Origin: Progne subis subis
Lineage: Eukaryota; Chordata; Aves; Passeriformes; Hirundinidae
Direction: 5' to 3'
DNA length: 64,000 nucleotides
Assembly: GCA_022316685.1 (NCBI GenBank)
Contig: JAKJHU010001358.1
Coordinates: 1-64,000, forward strand
The translations under genes were made by a program, and so were the position numbers. Numbering within the stretch: the stretch's first letter is position 1; each line of letters opens with the position of its first letter. Shown in pieces: positions 33,579 to 44,467 of this stretch. The notes under the pieces are model-generated. The model ran no database searches and was not told where the DNA came from. It saw only the letters and a list, made by a program, of their open reading frames with translations.

Positions 33579-33932
33579 TTTTGGCTCAGATTTTAAGTTT
33601 CTGTGTCCCCTTTAACTGTGACTGGGAAACTGAAAGTTAAAAAACCTCGCTGGAGAGAAAAAAAAAAAAAAGCCGAAGGGGAAACAGTTACCTTTTCCAC
33701 CCCCCCCCACGCAGCCAAAACCGAATGCGCTATTAAAGCACCCTGAAGGTTTACTCTGAAAGCAAAAACCTTCCCCCAAAGGAAAAAACCCTTTTCCCTG
33801 AGGAACAATGCCTCTGAATAAGATTTTTCCTCAGATAATACTCACCAAAAATCCAGCGTTCAGAAGAATCTTTCACTTCTTTCCCAATCACTCCTTTTGC
33901 CTGAGATTGACCCTTTTGGTGCAAAAAGAGCT
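33579..33932 (-). promoter_or_regulatory. C2A leader with an intron-like segment
   Basis: Untranslated leader between the lost 5' LTR and gag. In sense it has a donor consensus TTTTTG|GTGAGT (GT at 33845-33844) and, 196 bp on, an acceptor with a long pyrimidine run ending TCTCTCCAG (AG at 33651-33650). Both are kept in C2B (44859 and 45058). Homology to C2B ends at about 33932. Confidence 0.55.
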
Positions 33933-34912
33933 TCCAGGGAAAGCCAAGTACATAACTCTCTCACTCTGGCCTGGGAAATCATAACGAGGAACCCAAAACA
34001 ATACTTGTAGATATCCTCCTCCTGACACCTGGTGTTTTTCCAACTTGTTTACTGGTAAAGATGTTTACTAAGAGGCTTTGGTCTGAAACAACCAATAATA
34101 TCCATTGTACCAAAACACTGGATAAAAGACCTTGTATTTCAATAAACCTTTGCCATAATGCCCTCCGAAGAAATTGGAGTTTTACATATTGTTATTTGAG
34201 CCATCCCGAATCGTAATGATGCATGGTGACCCTGATGTTCCTTGCAGCCAAGAGCTGAAGAACAGAAATCTCCCTCTGCCTCCCCTATGAGAGGGAAGGA
34301 GTATTCCCCGTGCCTTCCTGGAGGAGCCTGCTCCCTTTGACCACAGGGAAGAGGACCCAGCCAAATAGAGTGGGTCTGGGACGGCACCCCAACGAAGCTA
34401 GAGTTCGGATCCCGGGACGAACCACTGTGTAATTGCAACTCTGCATACGCGGGCTGTCAGGGCACAGGTTTTTCCAAAAATGGGAAACTGAAGTTCCACT
34501 GAGGAACTGGCCTTCTAGATAGGACAGACTGTGCCTTCTGTGAAGACTTTCCTTCACCGACCGACTGGCAGCTGGGATTTCTCTGCATTGCGAGCGACCG
34601 CAGAAGATTCTCTGCTGCCAACAGCTCCCTTCGCCTCCCCCGGCTCCCTCTGCTTCCATCTGCGGGATCAGGGCAAGCGTCTGCACCCCTGCCCTCCCTG
34701 CTAGCAGGGATGGTACTCATGGTGTGTCCAGCCAGGCTTGTCACTGCCCGCAGCATCTGCCATTGCTGCCCTCTCACCTCGGCATTTCCAGCCCTGACCT
34801 CTGAAGACATGGGACCCTGGGCACCTCCAGTGTGCTTCAGTTTTCCCTTGGAGAGTAGGCAGGCAGCTCGGGTTGCCTTGCCTTAGCTCCTCCTCCTTTC
34901 TCTGCATCGCAA
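33933..34912 (+). mobile_element. ERV remnant with LTR end and Trp-like primer site
   Basis: The plus strand has a TATA-like GGATAAAAG (about 34122), AATAAA (34143) and an LTR-like end at 34223 (GATGCA). This is followed directly by TGGTGACCCTGATGTTCC (34224-34241), similar to the tRNA-Trp site of Rous sarcoma virus. The LTR start may be near 34004 but is not certain. From 34242 to 34912 I see no gag reading frame, only leader-like sequence with stops in all frames. Confidence 0.5.
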
Positions 34913-35341
34913 ATGACCGTGGAACAATTTCTGCTTCATCAGCCACTACAGATGGTGTGTACCCTGAGTTTATCGGATGCCAACCCGCCTCAGATCCAGC
35001 TTGACTGTTTCGCAGACTCTGGGTGTTACATAATAACCCTTTCTTTTTCTGCGTGGCCCACCACCTGGCCTTTGGCTGTGGGACCGGGTATCACAGGATC
35101 AGGAGGCCGAATACCGGTCTTTGTATGCCCACAGTTTGTCCTGGTCACAAACGCAGGAGGACAAACAGTGGTGGTGTGGCCCTGGGTGGCAGCAATTCCA
35201 TTCAGCCTTTGGGGGAAGGATTTGTTGACACCCTGGCACACAGGCTGCAGACCGCAAGTAGGCTGCTGGCCCGGGGAGGTGGTGGCAGAGAACAGGGTTT
35301 CAACTTGTGACTGTCTTGTAGTTTTCCTATATTTGTCCTAA
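34913..35341 (+). pseudogene. pol: Retroviral protease fragment
   Basis: A 142-codon open stretch with a class II protease pattern: CFADSG at the active-site position (D-S-G), a middle part ending IPFSLWGKDLL (equivalent to LWGRDLL), then unrelated residues. In orientation it fits the element whose primer site is at 34224. Gag and the rest of pol are missing. The stretch 35342-35558 holds nothing I recognise and is cut by the P3 LTR. Confidence 0.65.
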
Positions 35342-35558
35342 TGTTAGTTATGTGATTTTAGGGCTTGTTTTACCGTGCTTTTTCTTTGTTTGCTCCCTTC
35401 GCGGGTGTTTGGGGGCAGTGGAAGATGGAGATGCAGCCCAAAGAGGGCTGTGCTGAGCCTTCTCTGAGGCGGCAACAGCAGTGGCCGGAGTCTTTCTCTG
35501 GCCCCTGCGGCATCATGAACACTGCAGCAGTGGCAGGCAGCCAGGCTCTCTTCCTCTC

Positions 35559-36051
35559 TGTTAGGAAAATTAATCCACAAACACCAGAGGTTTATGTCCA
35601 AAAAGGAGACAGAGGAGTCTTTTTACTTTATTCGAATAAAGGCAGAGGCCATAGGGCATTTCCCCTGGGGTCTCTCGGTTTTTCGGAGGACTCAGCCTCC
35701 TTTTTATCCTAATTTCCCGGCCGCATTTCCCTCTCTCTTTCCCCACTGGCTGAGGTACTTGAGACGTACAGACTTCCCGAAATGCCTAAGATTCCCCTTT
35801 TAATTTATAACCCCCCGCTAATTTTTAATTCTTATGGTATTTATGGGTTTTTCCCCATTGTTGCTTTCATCTTTCAATATTCAATTTCATTTACAAACAA
35901 ACCTATGGTTTGTTTGTAAAGGCAAATTTCTTCTTTTCCATTCATCAATCAATAGAATCCTTCCCATTGTTTCACTTATCTCTCAGTGCTAGTTTTATCT
36001 ACCAGCAGACCCAGGGCTTGTTTGTAAAGACAAATCTTGTCATTCCTCTCA
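35559..36051 (-). repeat. 3' LTR of P3
   Basis: 493 bp. The sense strand starts TGAGAGGAATGACAAG and ends TTTTCCTAACA. A polypurine tract (sense AAAAGAGGAAGGAT) lies at 36052-36065. Sense features include GGATAAAAAGG and GAATAAAGT as promoter and poly(A) signals. Relatives are at 52754-53206, 54453-54944 and 61534-62027. Confidence 0.92.
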
Positions 36052-36069
36052 ATCCTTCCTCTTTTATTT

Positions 36070-36561
36070 TTAATAATTGTCTTTACAAATTTTAGTTATC
36101 ATTGACTTAATTTTCTGATTTTGGGTCTTTTTTGATTTTGCAATTATTTGCAGTGACATCAATTTTTGTCCTTTTATAGCCATCTCTGGATCAGTAGGCA
36201 TGGCTACTACCTGCATCCCTTTGATCACATGTTGAATAAGCTGTACTAAGCAAGGGATCATGCATGGTAAAAAGATAAGAGTTGCTATCACACATAAGAG
36301 GAAGAAAAGCATTTGTTTAACCCATAGTCCACCGGGTAACCACGAAAACATGTCCCATTCCCATCCTTTCCATGTTTGGACCAGTACATGAGCTAACTTT
36401 CTTATTTCTTTCGTAAATTGTTTCACTACTTTTCCATTGTCATCTATTTGCAAACAGCGATTTGAGTCATTTAATTTGCCACACACTCATCCTTCTTCTG
36501 CTAATAAATAATCTAATACCATCTGATGTTGGAATATTGCATTTCTCATCTGAGTAGATTG
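36070..36561 (-). pseudogene. env: P3 env TM, C-terminal part
   Basis: 138 codons open from 36486. The N-terminal side, read up to 36561, has the QxxLDYLLAEE core of a gamma-type TM. The loop follows with [10 protein letters not shown], where one cysteine of the expected CC pair is Arg, then a tryptophan-rich membrane-proximal part and a membrane anchor ([14 protein letters not shown]), and a Lys-rich tail. A stop lies just before the loop at about 36486. SU continues after the CR1 at 38058. Confidence 0.85.
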
Positions 36562-38057
36562 AGATGACAGAGCTGGCAGATGAGCTTGCTAAGCCACTCT
36601 TCATCATCTACCATCAGTCTTGGCTCACTGGTGAGGTTCCGGACGACTGGAAGCTGGCCAATATGACACCCATTCACAAAAAGGGTGCAAAGGAGGATCC
36701 TGGTAATTATAGACCAGTCAGTCTGACCTCAGTACCTGGCAAGATAATGGAACAGTTTATACTGAGTCTCATCACGCAGAATTTGCAGGATGGCCAGGGT
36801 CTCAGGCCAAGCCAGCATGGATTTAGGAGGGGTAGGTCATGTTTGACCAACCTGATCTCCTTTTATGACCAGGTGACCCGCCTGGTGGATGCAGGGAAGG
36901 CTGTGGTTGTTGTCTATTAGGACTTAAGCAAAGCCTTTGACACTGTCTCCCACAGCATACTCTTAAATAAGCTGGCAGCTCGTGGCTTGGACAGGAGCAC
37001 TCTTCACTGGGTTAGGAATTGGTTGTATGGCCGGGCCCAGAGAGTGGTGTTGAATGGTGCTGCATCCAGCTGGCGGCCAGTCACCAGTGGTGTCCCTCAG
37101 GGGTCTGTGCTGGGGCCAGCTCTGTTCAATATTTTTATTGATGACATGGATGAAGCCATGGAGTCTTTCACTAGTAAATTTGCAGATGACACTAAGCTGG
37201 GAGTGTGTGTTGACCTGTTGGAAGGACGAAAGGCTTTGCAGAAAGACCTGGAATGGTTGGACAGATGGTCAGGGTCTAACAAGATGAAGTTTAATAAGTC
37301 CAAGTGCCGAGTCCTGCACTTTGGCCACAATAACCCCCTGCAACGTTATAGGCTGGGGACGGTGTGGCTGGACAGTGCCCAGGAGGAAAGGGACCTGGGG
37401 GTATTGGTCGACAGCCGGCTGAACATGAGCCAGCAGTGTGCCCTGGTGGCCAAGAAGGCCAATGGCATCCTGGCCTATATCAGGAATGGTGTGGCCAGCA
37501 GGAGCAGGGAGGTCATTCTTCCTCTGTACTCGGCAGTGGTGAGGACACACCTTGAGTATTGTGTCCAGTTCTGGTCCCCTCAGTTTAGGAAGGACGTTGA
37601 GATGCTTGAGCGCGTCCAGAGGAGGGCAACGAGGCTGGTGAGGGGTTTGGAGCACAAGCTGTATGAAGAACGACTGAGGGAGCTGGGGTTGTTTAGCCTG
37701 GAGTAAAGGAGACTCAGAGGTGACCTTATCACTCTCTACAACTTCCTGAAGGGTGGCTCTGGTCAGCTGGGGGTTGGTCTTTCTTCAGGCAACAACAGAC
37801 AGAACAAGAGGACACAGTCTCAAGCTGCCACAAGGGAGATATAGACTGGATATTAGGAAAAAGTTTTTCACGGAAAGAGTGATAAAGTACTGGAATGGCT
37901 TGCCCAGGGAGGTGGTGGAGTCACCATCCCTAGAAGTGTTTAAAAAAAGACTGGATGTGGCACTTGGTGTCATGGTCTAGTCGAGGTATTAGAGATGGGT
38001 TGGACCCGATGATCTTGAAGGTCTCTTCCAACCTAAAAATTCTGTGATTCTGTGATC
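36562..38057 (+). mobile_element. CR1 LINE, 5'-truncated, in P3 env
   Basis: A plus-strand CR1 from within RT to its 3' end at 38057, which ends TTCTGTGATTCTGTGATC. It cuts env between the TM leader helix and its downstream part. RT is nearly open: a TAG near 36918 and a TAA at 37704-37706 are the main breaks. No clear target duplication was found, which is common for CR1. Confidence 0.95.
36564..37980 (+). pseudogene. CR1 reverse transcriptase (partial, two stops)
   Basis: RT fingers (HGFRRGRSC), the DLSKAFDTV segment with a catalytic Asp, then FADDTKLG with the Asp pair, thumb, and the C-terminal part. The stop near 36918 falls just before DLSKAFDTV. Length is shorter than a complete ORF2 because the 5' half, including the endonuclease, is absent. 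Confidence 0.93.
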
Positions 38058-39333
38058 AGCAAGAAGGTCAAGAGCTGTAGCTGTCTGGTTCATTATTACT
38101 TCAAAGACAGCTTGTAACCTAATTATCCATTTTAAATTATAAATGGGTTCTCTGACACCTGAAATTAATTCATTTGGATTCCATATGGCTGGTCCATAGT
38201 GTTGTATGATTCGTTCGGGTGGCCATTCATCCTTTCCCCACTTTTGGGTGCTCCCTCCCACCAGGGATGTATCAATTGACTGCTTTTCTCTAATTAGATC
38301 ATCATGAACTTTGATTCCTAATTGATTTCCCTGAACTTGTGGTAGTAAAAAGAACAATGGTCTAATATACCCCACATAACATATCCCTGACCAGTCTGAG
38401 GGTAACCTGCGGTAAGCATATTGTCCACAAATCCAGTAATGCCCTCTTAAAGCCCAGGTCCCATTGCCAATGGGACCTTTCCAATTTTTATCATCAATTG
38501 GTGGGTCAAAGTAAAGCTTGCTTCCTGGGCCTAGTGGTCCCCCAACAATAGTTGCCCTGCCATAAGTATCGCAGTACTTGCACTTCCAAGCTCCCACATG
38601 AGGTTTCCACTTGCAGTTACATCCCAGATCTGTTTTATTGGATCCAGACCAGAACCTATTAAAAAGGGTCCGAGTTCCATTCCGGTGCTGCCACTTCCAC
38701 TGATAATCATGAACAACATGTGTCCTACTTGTGGAATTATCTTGGGGGCAGCTTGAAAATAAAGGGTCAAAACCCCTATCCTTTCCCACTGCTTTACAGC
38801 CTTCAAAATCCTTTTGGTGATTATGGAAGGAACACCTTACCCAGCTACCATTACTAGAGCTTAACATGTGTTTGATTCTATATGCCTTGACATCTGGAAC
38901 AATCATAAGGAGGGCAGTTGGGGGTCCAACAATCTAAACTCAAAGATAAAGTCCAGTCGCAGACACTTTTTCCCCACATATACGCCTCCTGTTCTATTTA
39001 GACAATAAATGCCTCTTTCAGAGGAATGAAGCCGCCATGGACCTCCTTCCTCATCCCAAAATGCTGTTCCATTATGGACCTCACTGAGGGTGCTAACCCA
39101 CCATTTAGGTTCAACTGGGCTAGCGACCCATGGCCAGTCTTCAGATCCCCCTGGCCCTCCGCAGACCCAACAATTGCTAAGGTTAAAGGTTTTTGCTACT
39201 TCTTCTCCTAAGGTTAAAAAATTATTTTCCCATTTTTGGCCCCAACCTAACAGGCAATATAAAGGTAAGATTATTAAGAGAAATATTCTAATGGTGTAAT
39301 CTAATCTCCTAACCTAATTTTCACTTTCACATT
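38058..39333 (-). pseudogene. env: P3 env SU and TM start, broken
   Basis: 305 codons open in 38906-37989, with upstream coding to about 39333. SU shows CWVCGGP followed by a WPW (about 39175-39130) near its N-terminal side, several N-glycosylation sites, the WICGQYAY segment and a CYVGYIRPLFF segment typical of SU. A stop or frame change lies near 38907-38930. Related to the env of P4 at 62028-63999 by the same WICG and IRP blocks. Confidence 0.85.
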
Positions 39334-40083
39334 TGTAGTGGATTATGTAACCTAGAAATGTGTATTCTATTTCATCTGTTGAAAGCTGTTTTTTTGGGAG
39401 ATGTTTTGTCCTCCTCTTGCTCCTCCAGAGGGGAAGGAGGAGGATGCCTCCTGATAATGGCCCAGCCATTAAATCCAGGAGGGGCAGTGTTTCTTATCTC
39501 TTTCATCACCCCTCCATCCTCCAGGGGGACATGTTCTGATAATGGGCCGTTAGGGCCCACCAATGACATGACACATTCCACCATCCCATTGTGAGATGCT
39601 CCACCCGGTGGAGGAGGAGCCAGCTGTTCCTAGCTAGATAAAAACTGGGACTGAAGGACACAAGGTATCCTATTTTTTCCACTGGATTCCTGGAGGAAGA
39701 CTGGACTCATCTCACCACCACTGGATTTTCTACAGGACCATCTCTACTCCACAGAACCACATCTGTTACTCCAGGAGGACTTATTTGGACTGCTTCCAAC
39801 ACCCTGACTACCAGGGTGCCAGGTCATATCCCTGACTCTGTCAAGGTTTTTTTCAGGACCCTTGTTTGCTTCCTTGCTTGTATTTTTTGTACTACTACAT
39901 TTGTATTTTCCTTTTTATTTTTAATATTCCTCGTAAAGAACTGTTACTCCTATTTCCCATATCTTTACCTGAAAGCCCCTAATTGCAAAATTATAATAAT
40001 TAGAGAGAAGGGGGTTTACATTCTCCATTCCAAGGGAGGCTCTAGTTTCCCCTGGCAGACAACTGTCTTTCAAAACCAAGACA
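39334..40083 (+). mobile_element. Solo LTR, ERVL-type, 750 bp
   Basis: TG...CA ends (TGTAGTGG to CCAAGACA), flanked by ACATT (39329-39333 and 40084-40088). The right end (CTGTCTTTCAAAACCAAGACA-like, shortened here) is shared with the two LTRs at 4454-5916, so it is the same broad family. Sense strand plus, by the end type. It separates P3 pol from env. Confidence 0.88.
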
Positions 40084-40337
40084 ACATTGTCCTCCACACC
40101 ACCTGTGGTGAGCGAAGGCACAGAAACAGCTTAACATAAAGAAAACAATGACAGCGAGGATTAGCCCCCAATGACTGGAGATCTGAGAGGAGGGATGCCC
40201 ACACAAACCATTTCAGCAGGCAGTCTGTGGGTAGGCACACAAAGCTTCCCCCGATGTCGACGCACTGGCTACTGCTCCAGTCCACTCCTGAAGAGTGTCA
40301 GTTGTGGCTTCCCATGCTTCTCTTCCAGCTGAGATGT
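40084..40337 (-). other. P3 pol-env spacer
   Basis: Between the integrase stop and env. Only short open frames; a hydrophobic stretch could be the start of an env signal peptide (sense SLFSLC-like). No homologue of the Cys-rich ORF of P1 is present. Confidence 0.4.
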
Positions 40338-41192
40338 CTAAATCTCCAGGGCCTCAGAGACATTGACCCGAGTGTGGTGGGTCCACCCGAGTTCTGCTGT
40401 CTTGACGGCTGTTTCTGTGGTCAGCAACACTTGGAAAGGTCCATGCCACTTAGCCACTAGTGGTGCTTCTTTCGACTCCTCAACTAGGACCCAATCTCCT
40501 GCTTGGATGTTGTGAACAGCAAAGCCCAAAGGTAGGGTCTGTGCCAGCTGAGCTTCCTGTTGAAGAGATTTCACAAGAGACAGTATCCTGGCCACATATT
40601 GTTTTAAATTTACATCACTTATCTCTACCACCCCACTAGGCTGGGAATTGTAAGGGTAAGGAATTCCAAACATCAGTTCAAAGGGAGATAATTGAATATC
40701 TCCCCTGGGTCTAGCCCTTATCCTTGCTAAAGCCAGTGGCAAGAGCCGTACCCATGGCATCTTAGTTTCTATTACTAGCTTCAAAAGGTGTTTCTTTATT
40801 TTTCCATTCATCCTCTCCACCCTGCTGGAACTCTGGGGATGCCAGGGGGTGTGGAGATTCCATCTTATCCCTAGAGCAGTCATAACTCCTTGAAGAATTT
40901 TTCCTGTAAAATGAGATCCCCTATCTGAGTCTATTGCTTCAACAATCCCATGTCTTGGAATTATTTGTTCCAAAAATACTTTAAGAACTGATCTTGTAGT
41001 TGCTGAAATGGCAGGAAATGCTTCTGGCCACCCTGTTAACTGACATACTATTACCAGAAGGTATTTAAACCTTGCCACTCGTGGCATTTCGGTAAAATCC
41101 ACCTGGCATCTCTGGAAAGGACGTATAGCCCAAGGCCTCTCTCCCCTGGCAAGTTTCTTTGTAACTCTGTTATTGGTTTTAGTACAAATCAA
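40338..41192 (-). pseudogene. pol: P3 integrase, largely open
   Basis: 284 codons. The core shows QVDFTEMPR, DSDRGSHFTG and SSSRVERMN (D, D, E present). The C-terminal domain ends with WHGPFQVLL and a GWTHHTRV tail. The N-terminal zinc domain is partly in the preceding frame (41208-41300), broken near 41200. Confidence 0.92.
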
Positions 41193-41207
41193 AGAACCTT
41201 CAATAGC

Positions 41208-42240
41208 TCACTTTGCCAGGGTAAAAAGACTCACAGCAGCATACATTTTGAGGAAAGCTTCTGCCAGTCTTTGAGAGCCCAAATGGCTCCCTTCATGGAG
41301 TTGTTTTAATAACTGTAAGGCCAGAGCTTTTGGTATCCACTGTTTACCATCCCTTGTAAACCAATTACCCCATTTTTTCTCTGCCCCACTCTTTTTAATT
41401 ATCTCAAGTTCTTCTGGTGGAAAAGACAGTTTCTCTGGCAGTGATGCAGTTACTAGGAGCAAGGGGAGGATCTTAGAGATTTCTGGTGACAGTGCAGCTT
41501 TTCGAGCTTCTTCATCAGCCAGTCGGTTTCCTATTGCCTCCTCTGAGTACCCTGTTTGGTGCCCTTTAATGTGTATGAATGCTACCTTTTTTGGTAAGTT
41601 CACCACCTCTAACAGGCCAGAGATTAAGTTCTCATGAACTAGCTTCTTTCCCCTGCAGGTTAATAAACCTCTTTTTTCCCATAGTTTCCCGAATGCATGT
41701 ATCACCCCACATGCATATTTAGAGTCAGTAAAAACATTCATTGTCTTATCCTGGTATAACGCACAGGCTCTCACAAGTGCATAGAGCTCTGCTGTCTGAG
41801 CTGACCAGGTGGATGGTAACCTCCCCCCTTCCTTTAGATGCTTTCCATTCACGATAGAGTATCCTGTAAATCGTCTCCCTTCTACTACCTTTGAAGACCC
41901 ATCAATAAACACATTTTCTCCCTCAGGCCATGGAGTATCTCATAAATCTTTTCTAGCCCGGGTCTGGAGATCTAATACCTGAATGCAGTCATGGGTTTCT
42001 CCCTCCCCCTCTTCTTCAGGGCCGTTCAAACAGGAGGCTGGGTTAAACCCTCCCCCACTTTTAAATTCTAAACCCTCCTGTTCCATTAAGCAGGATTCAT
42101 ACTGTAATAACTGAGTGCTGGTCATCCATTTAGAGGCTCTCTCGGTTAACAAAGCTTTAATCTGGTGTGAAACTTTAACAATCAGATAACCTCCCCTTGT
42201 CAGCTTTCGAGCCTCAGCCACCATCAGAGCTGCAGCTGCA
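41208..42240 (-). pseudogene. pol: P3 RNase H and zinc domain start
   Basis: 41912-41208 opens with FIDGSSKV (catalytic Asp), ELYALVRA (Glu), FTDSKYACG (Asp) and a RLADEEA end, then the integrase N-terminal region (LHEGSHLGSQ). Upstream 42224-41940 is the connection segment, with a stop between them near 41940. Confidence 0.9.
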
Positions 42241-42823
42241 CAGTTTCACAGACAATGAGGCCAACCCCTGGCCACCGTGTCTAAGAGTTTTGAAAAATAA
42301 GCAACAGGCCTCCGTGTCCCCCCCATGCTCTTGCACTAAAACTCCTTTACAATGACCCTGTTTGACATCCACATATAGTTCAAATTCCTTTTCAGTGTCT
42401 GGAAGAGCTAAGACTGGGGCATTAACCAGTTTGTCCTTTAATTTTTTAAAGCTTTGCTCTCCCTCTGGTGTCCATACCACGACATTAGGCGTGTCTTGGG
42501 TTAAAAGGTCGTATAAAGGTCTGGCCACAACAGAAAAATCTTCAATCCATACTCTACAGTACCCCACCAACCCTAAAAACTGCCGTAACTCCTTTTTTGT
42601 CTTGGGTAATGGTACTTGTAAAAGCCCTTGTATTCTTTCCAGATCAATACACCGCAACCCCCCAATCAAAATATGTCCCAAATATTTGACCTTTTTTTCT
42701 ACCAACTGCGCCTTTTTTTCAGACACTCTAAGTCCTTTCTTAGCAAGAAAATTAAGCAGCTGTACAGTAGTCTCCTCAACCACCTTTTCCTGTTCCCCTG
42801 ATAAAAGCAAGTCATCAACATAT
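42241..42823 (-). pseudogene. pol: P3 RT, thumb side
   Basis: 42810-42214 is open. It starts immediately after the VDD of the active site (42810-42820) and includes VKYLGH and FLGLVGYCR, class I RT thumb motifs. The active-site motif itself is cut in two by the solo LTR at 42824-43502; the tyrosine codon lies on the other side. Confidence 0.9.
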
Positions 42824-43502
42824 TGACTTATTAAAGAAATATGGTTATTGATCTAGTATTGATACCCAACTGTGATGGACAAAAACTCTCTAACAGTTTA
42901 AAGTTAGAAAGTGTATGTTTATTATGGCCGGGCAGCATGCGGGATAGTTCTCCAATACGCGCTGCGAAATTCACAGGTAATTGCAAAGCCTTTTATTTAC
43001 AAAAGCCTTGAATACCCAAAATACAAATGCATATTCATACCCCTGTCACCTCCCATTCCTCACTTCTATGCTACTTGGCAAAAAAGACTATTAAGCATGC
43101 ATACTTTGTTTCCTAAAATGAGTCAGGGGTCTATTCTGGGAAGGGATCACCCAAAATGAGGAAGTAAGATGAGTCTTCCTCATCCTGACCTTTCTACCTT
43201 TTCAGTGTGTACGTGACAAATGAATCCTTGGTAGAACTTACAGTTTCCTGTGTTCAATGGGTTCTTTAAGCAGGAAGTCTGCAACTATCTTATGTCCTAT
43301 TTACCACATTTTGTTTTTCATTACAAGCACAGCTACGCAAACATAAAGCTGACAAGCAATGAGTTACCAAATCCAGGACAGCTTATCTAAGATCTGGCTT
43401 CTGTTAACTGTGAACAAAGCTTACCTATCTACTTCAGCTAATTCAGCAACTTATTATCTTAACTTTCCTAAAAATCCTTAATTCTTCAAACTTAATGTCT
43501 CA
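42824..43502 (-). mobile_element. Solo LTR of the P2 family in P3 RT
   Basis: 679 bp, sense TGAGACATTAAG to TCAATAAGTCA-type ends, with ATAT on both sides (42820-42823 and 43503-43506). Matches the split LTR of P2 (6339-6540 and 16319-16787) along its length, including the segment where P1 inserted. AATAAA in sense near 42925. It falls inside the codons of the YVDD motif of RT. Confidence 0.92.
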
Positions 43503-43907
43503 ATATTGCAACAACCTAACTCCTGAGGGTGGAGTAAATTCTCTTAATATTTTCTGCAAAGCTTGCCCAAACAGAACCGGCGACTCAGTGTAACCTTGAG
43601 GTAAAACCGTCCATGTCAATTGTTTTACCATTTTCCCTCCTTCCTCATGTTCCCACTCAAAGGCAAAATACTGTTTACTGTCTTCTGTAATTGGACACCC
43701 CCAGAAAGCATCCTTTAAGTCCAGTACTGAATTATACTGGTGTGAAGAAGGGATCTGATTCAGGATTGTATAGGGATCCGGAACTGTGGGATGCCTTGCT
43801 TTGACAATTTCATTTATTATTCTTAAATCCTGCACCATTCTGTAGGTTCCATCTGGTTTCTTAACTGGCAGGATAGGGGTGTTATAGGGAGACATACAGG
43901 GTTCCAA
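43503..43907 (-). pseudogene. pol: P3 RT, fingers and palm
   Basis: Open from 43907. LPVKKPDGTYR, the LDLKDAFW segment with the first catalytic Asp, and LPQGYTESP are visible. It ends at the LTR in the middle of the active-site motif. A stop lies near 43976 before protease. Confidence 0.92.
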
Positions 43908-43973
43908 AAGACCCTCCTTTAGCAGGGACTCAATGATAGGCTGTAACCCCTTCTGTCCTTCCCTTGAAAGAGG

Positions 43974-44336
43974 TTATTGCTTTTTAGACACCACTTGTCC
44001 TGGTTGTTTCAAAGTAATTTGGAGAGGCTCTATGTCTAGTTTTCCATATTTTCCTAGGGCTGCCCACACTTCCAGATTTATTTCAGCATAAGCCTTCTCA
44101 GACATTTTACATAAAGATATCACAGTGTTGGACTCTGTGTCATTTTTTACAATACTAATTTGCATTCCCACTTTAGCCATCAAATCCCTTCCCAGTAAAT
44201 TACAATCACAATTAGGAACAAACAGGAATTTGTGTATTTCAAACCTGTCCCCCACATCTATTAATAGCGGTTGAATAAAATACACTCGCTCATCTTTTCC
44301 ACTTACTCCTTGAATGACTAATGATCTTTTTCATAA

Positions 44337-44338
<2 letters not shown>
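43974..44338 (-). pseudogene. pol: P3 protease, C-terminal part
   Basis: 103 codons with CNLLGRDLMAK, the conserved protease C-terminal motif, and the linker to RT. The active-site DTG/DSG part is missing because the copy is cut at the homopolymer and C2B insertion (44339). Confidence 0.88.

Positions 44339-44374
<36 letters not shown>
44339..44374. repeat. Poly-C tract, 36 bp
   Basis: An uninterrupted run of C at the junction of P3 protease and the truncated 5' end of C2B. It may reflect an unstable repeat or an assembly artefact. Confidence 0.9.
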
Positions 44375-44449
44375 TTAGGTATAAAATTTAAAGTGTATCG
44401 AGAGGGCCCTGTATCTGTCGTCTGGATCTCTCTGAAGAACCACCACAGC

Positions 44450-44467
44450 TGGCACCTAAACATGCGG
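44450..44467 (+). promoter_or_regulatory. Candidate primer binding site of C2B
   Basis: TGGCACCTAAACATGCGG, starting two bases after the LTR end. It starts TGG as primer sites do, but I cannot match it to a specific tRNA. Confidence 0.5.

Larger units (their letters stand above)
20913..33932 (-). mobile_element. Class II provirus C2A, split by ERVL
   Basis: A minus-strand betaretro/alpharetro-like ERV without env: 3' LTR 20913-21321, integrase, RNase H, RT, protease, gag and a 5' leader to about 33932. Leader homology with C2B stops there, and the 5' LTR and primer site are missing. The ERVL at 25152-31831 is inserted in the gag nucleocapsid region with target duplication AAAGG. About 150 bp separate the integrase end from the LTR, leaving no room for env, as in C2B. 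Confidence 0.92.

Noticed and set aside
33600..34220. 5' LTR of C2A
   Set aside because: The part up to 33932 matches the C2B leader, not its LTR. Beyond 33932 there is no match to the C2A 3' LTR.
40084..40337. Homologue of the P1 Cys-rich ORF in P3
   Set aside because: The pol-env interval of P3 was read in all minus-strand frames and has no matching Cys pattern.
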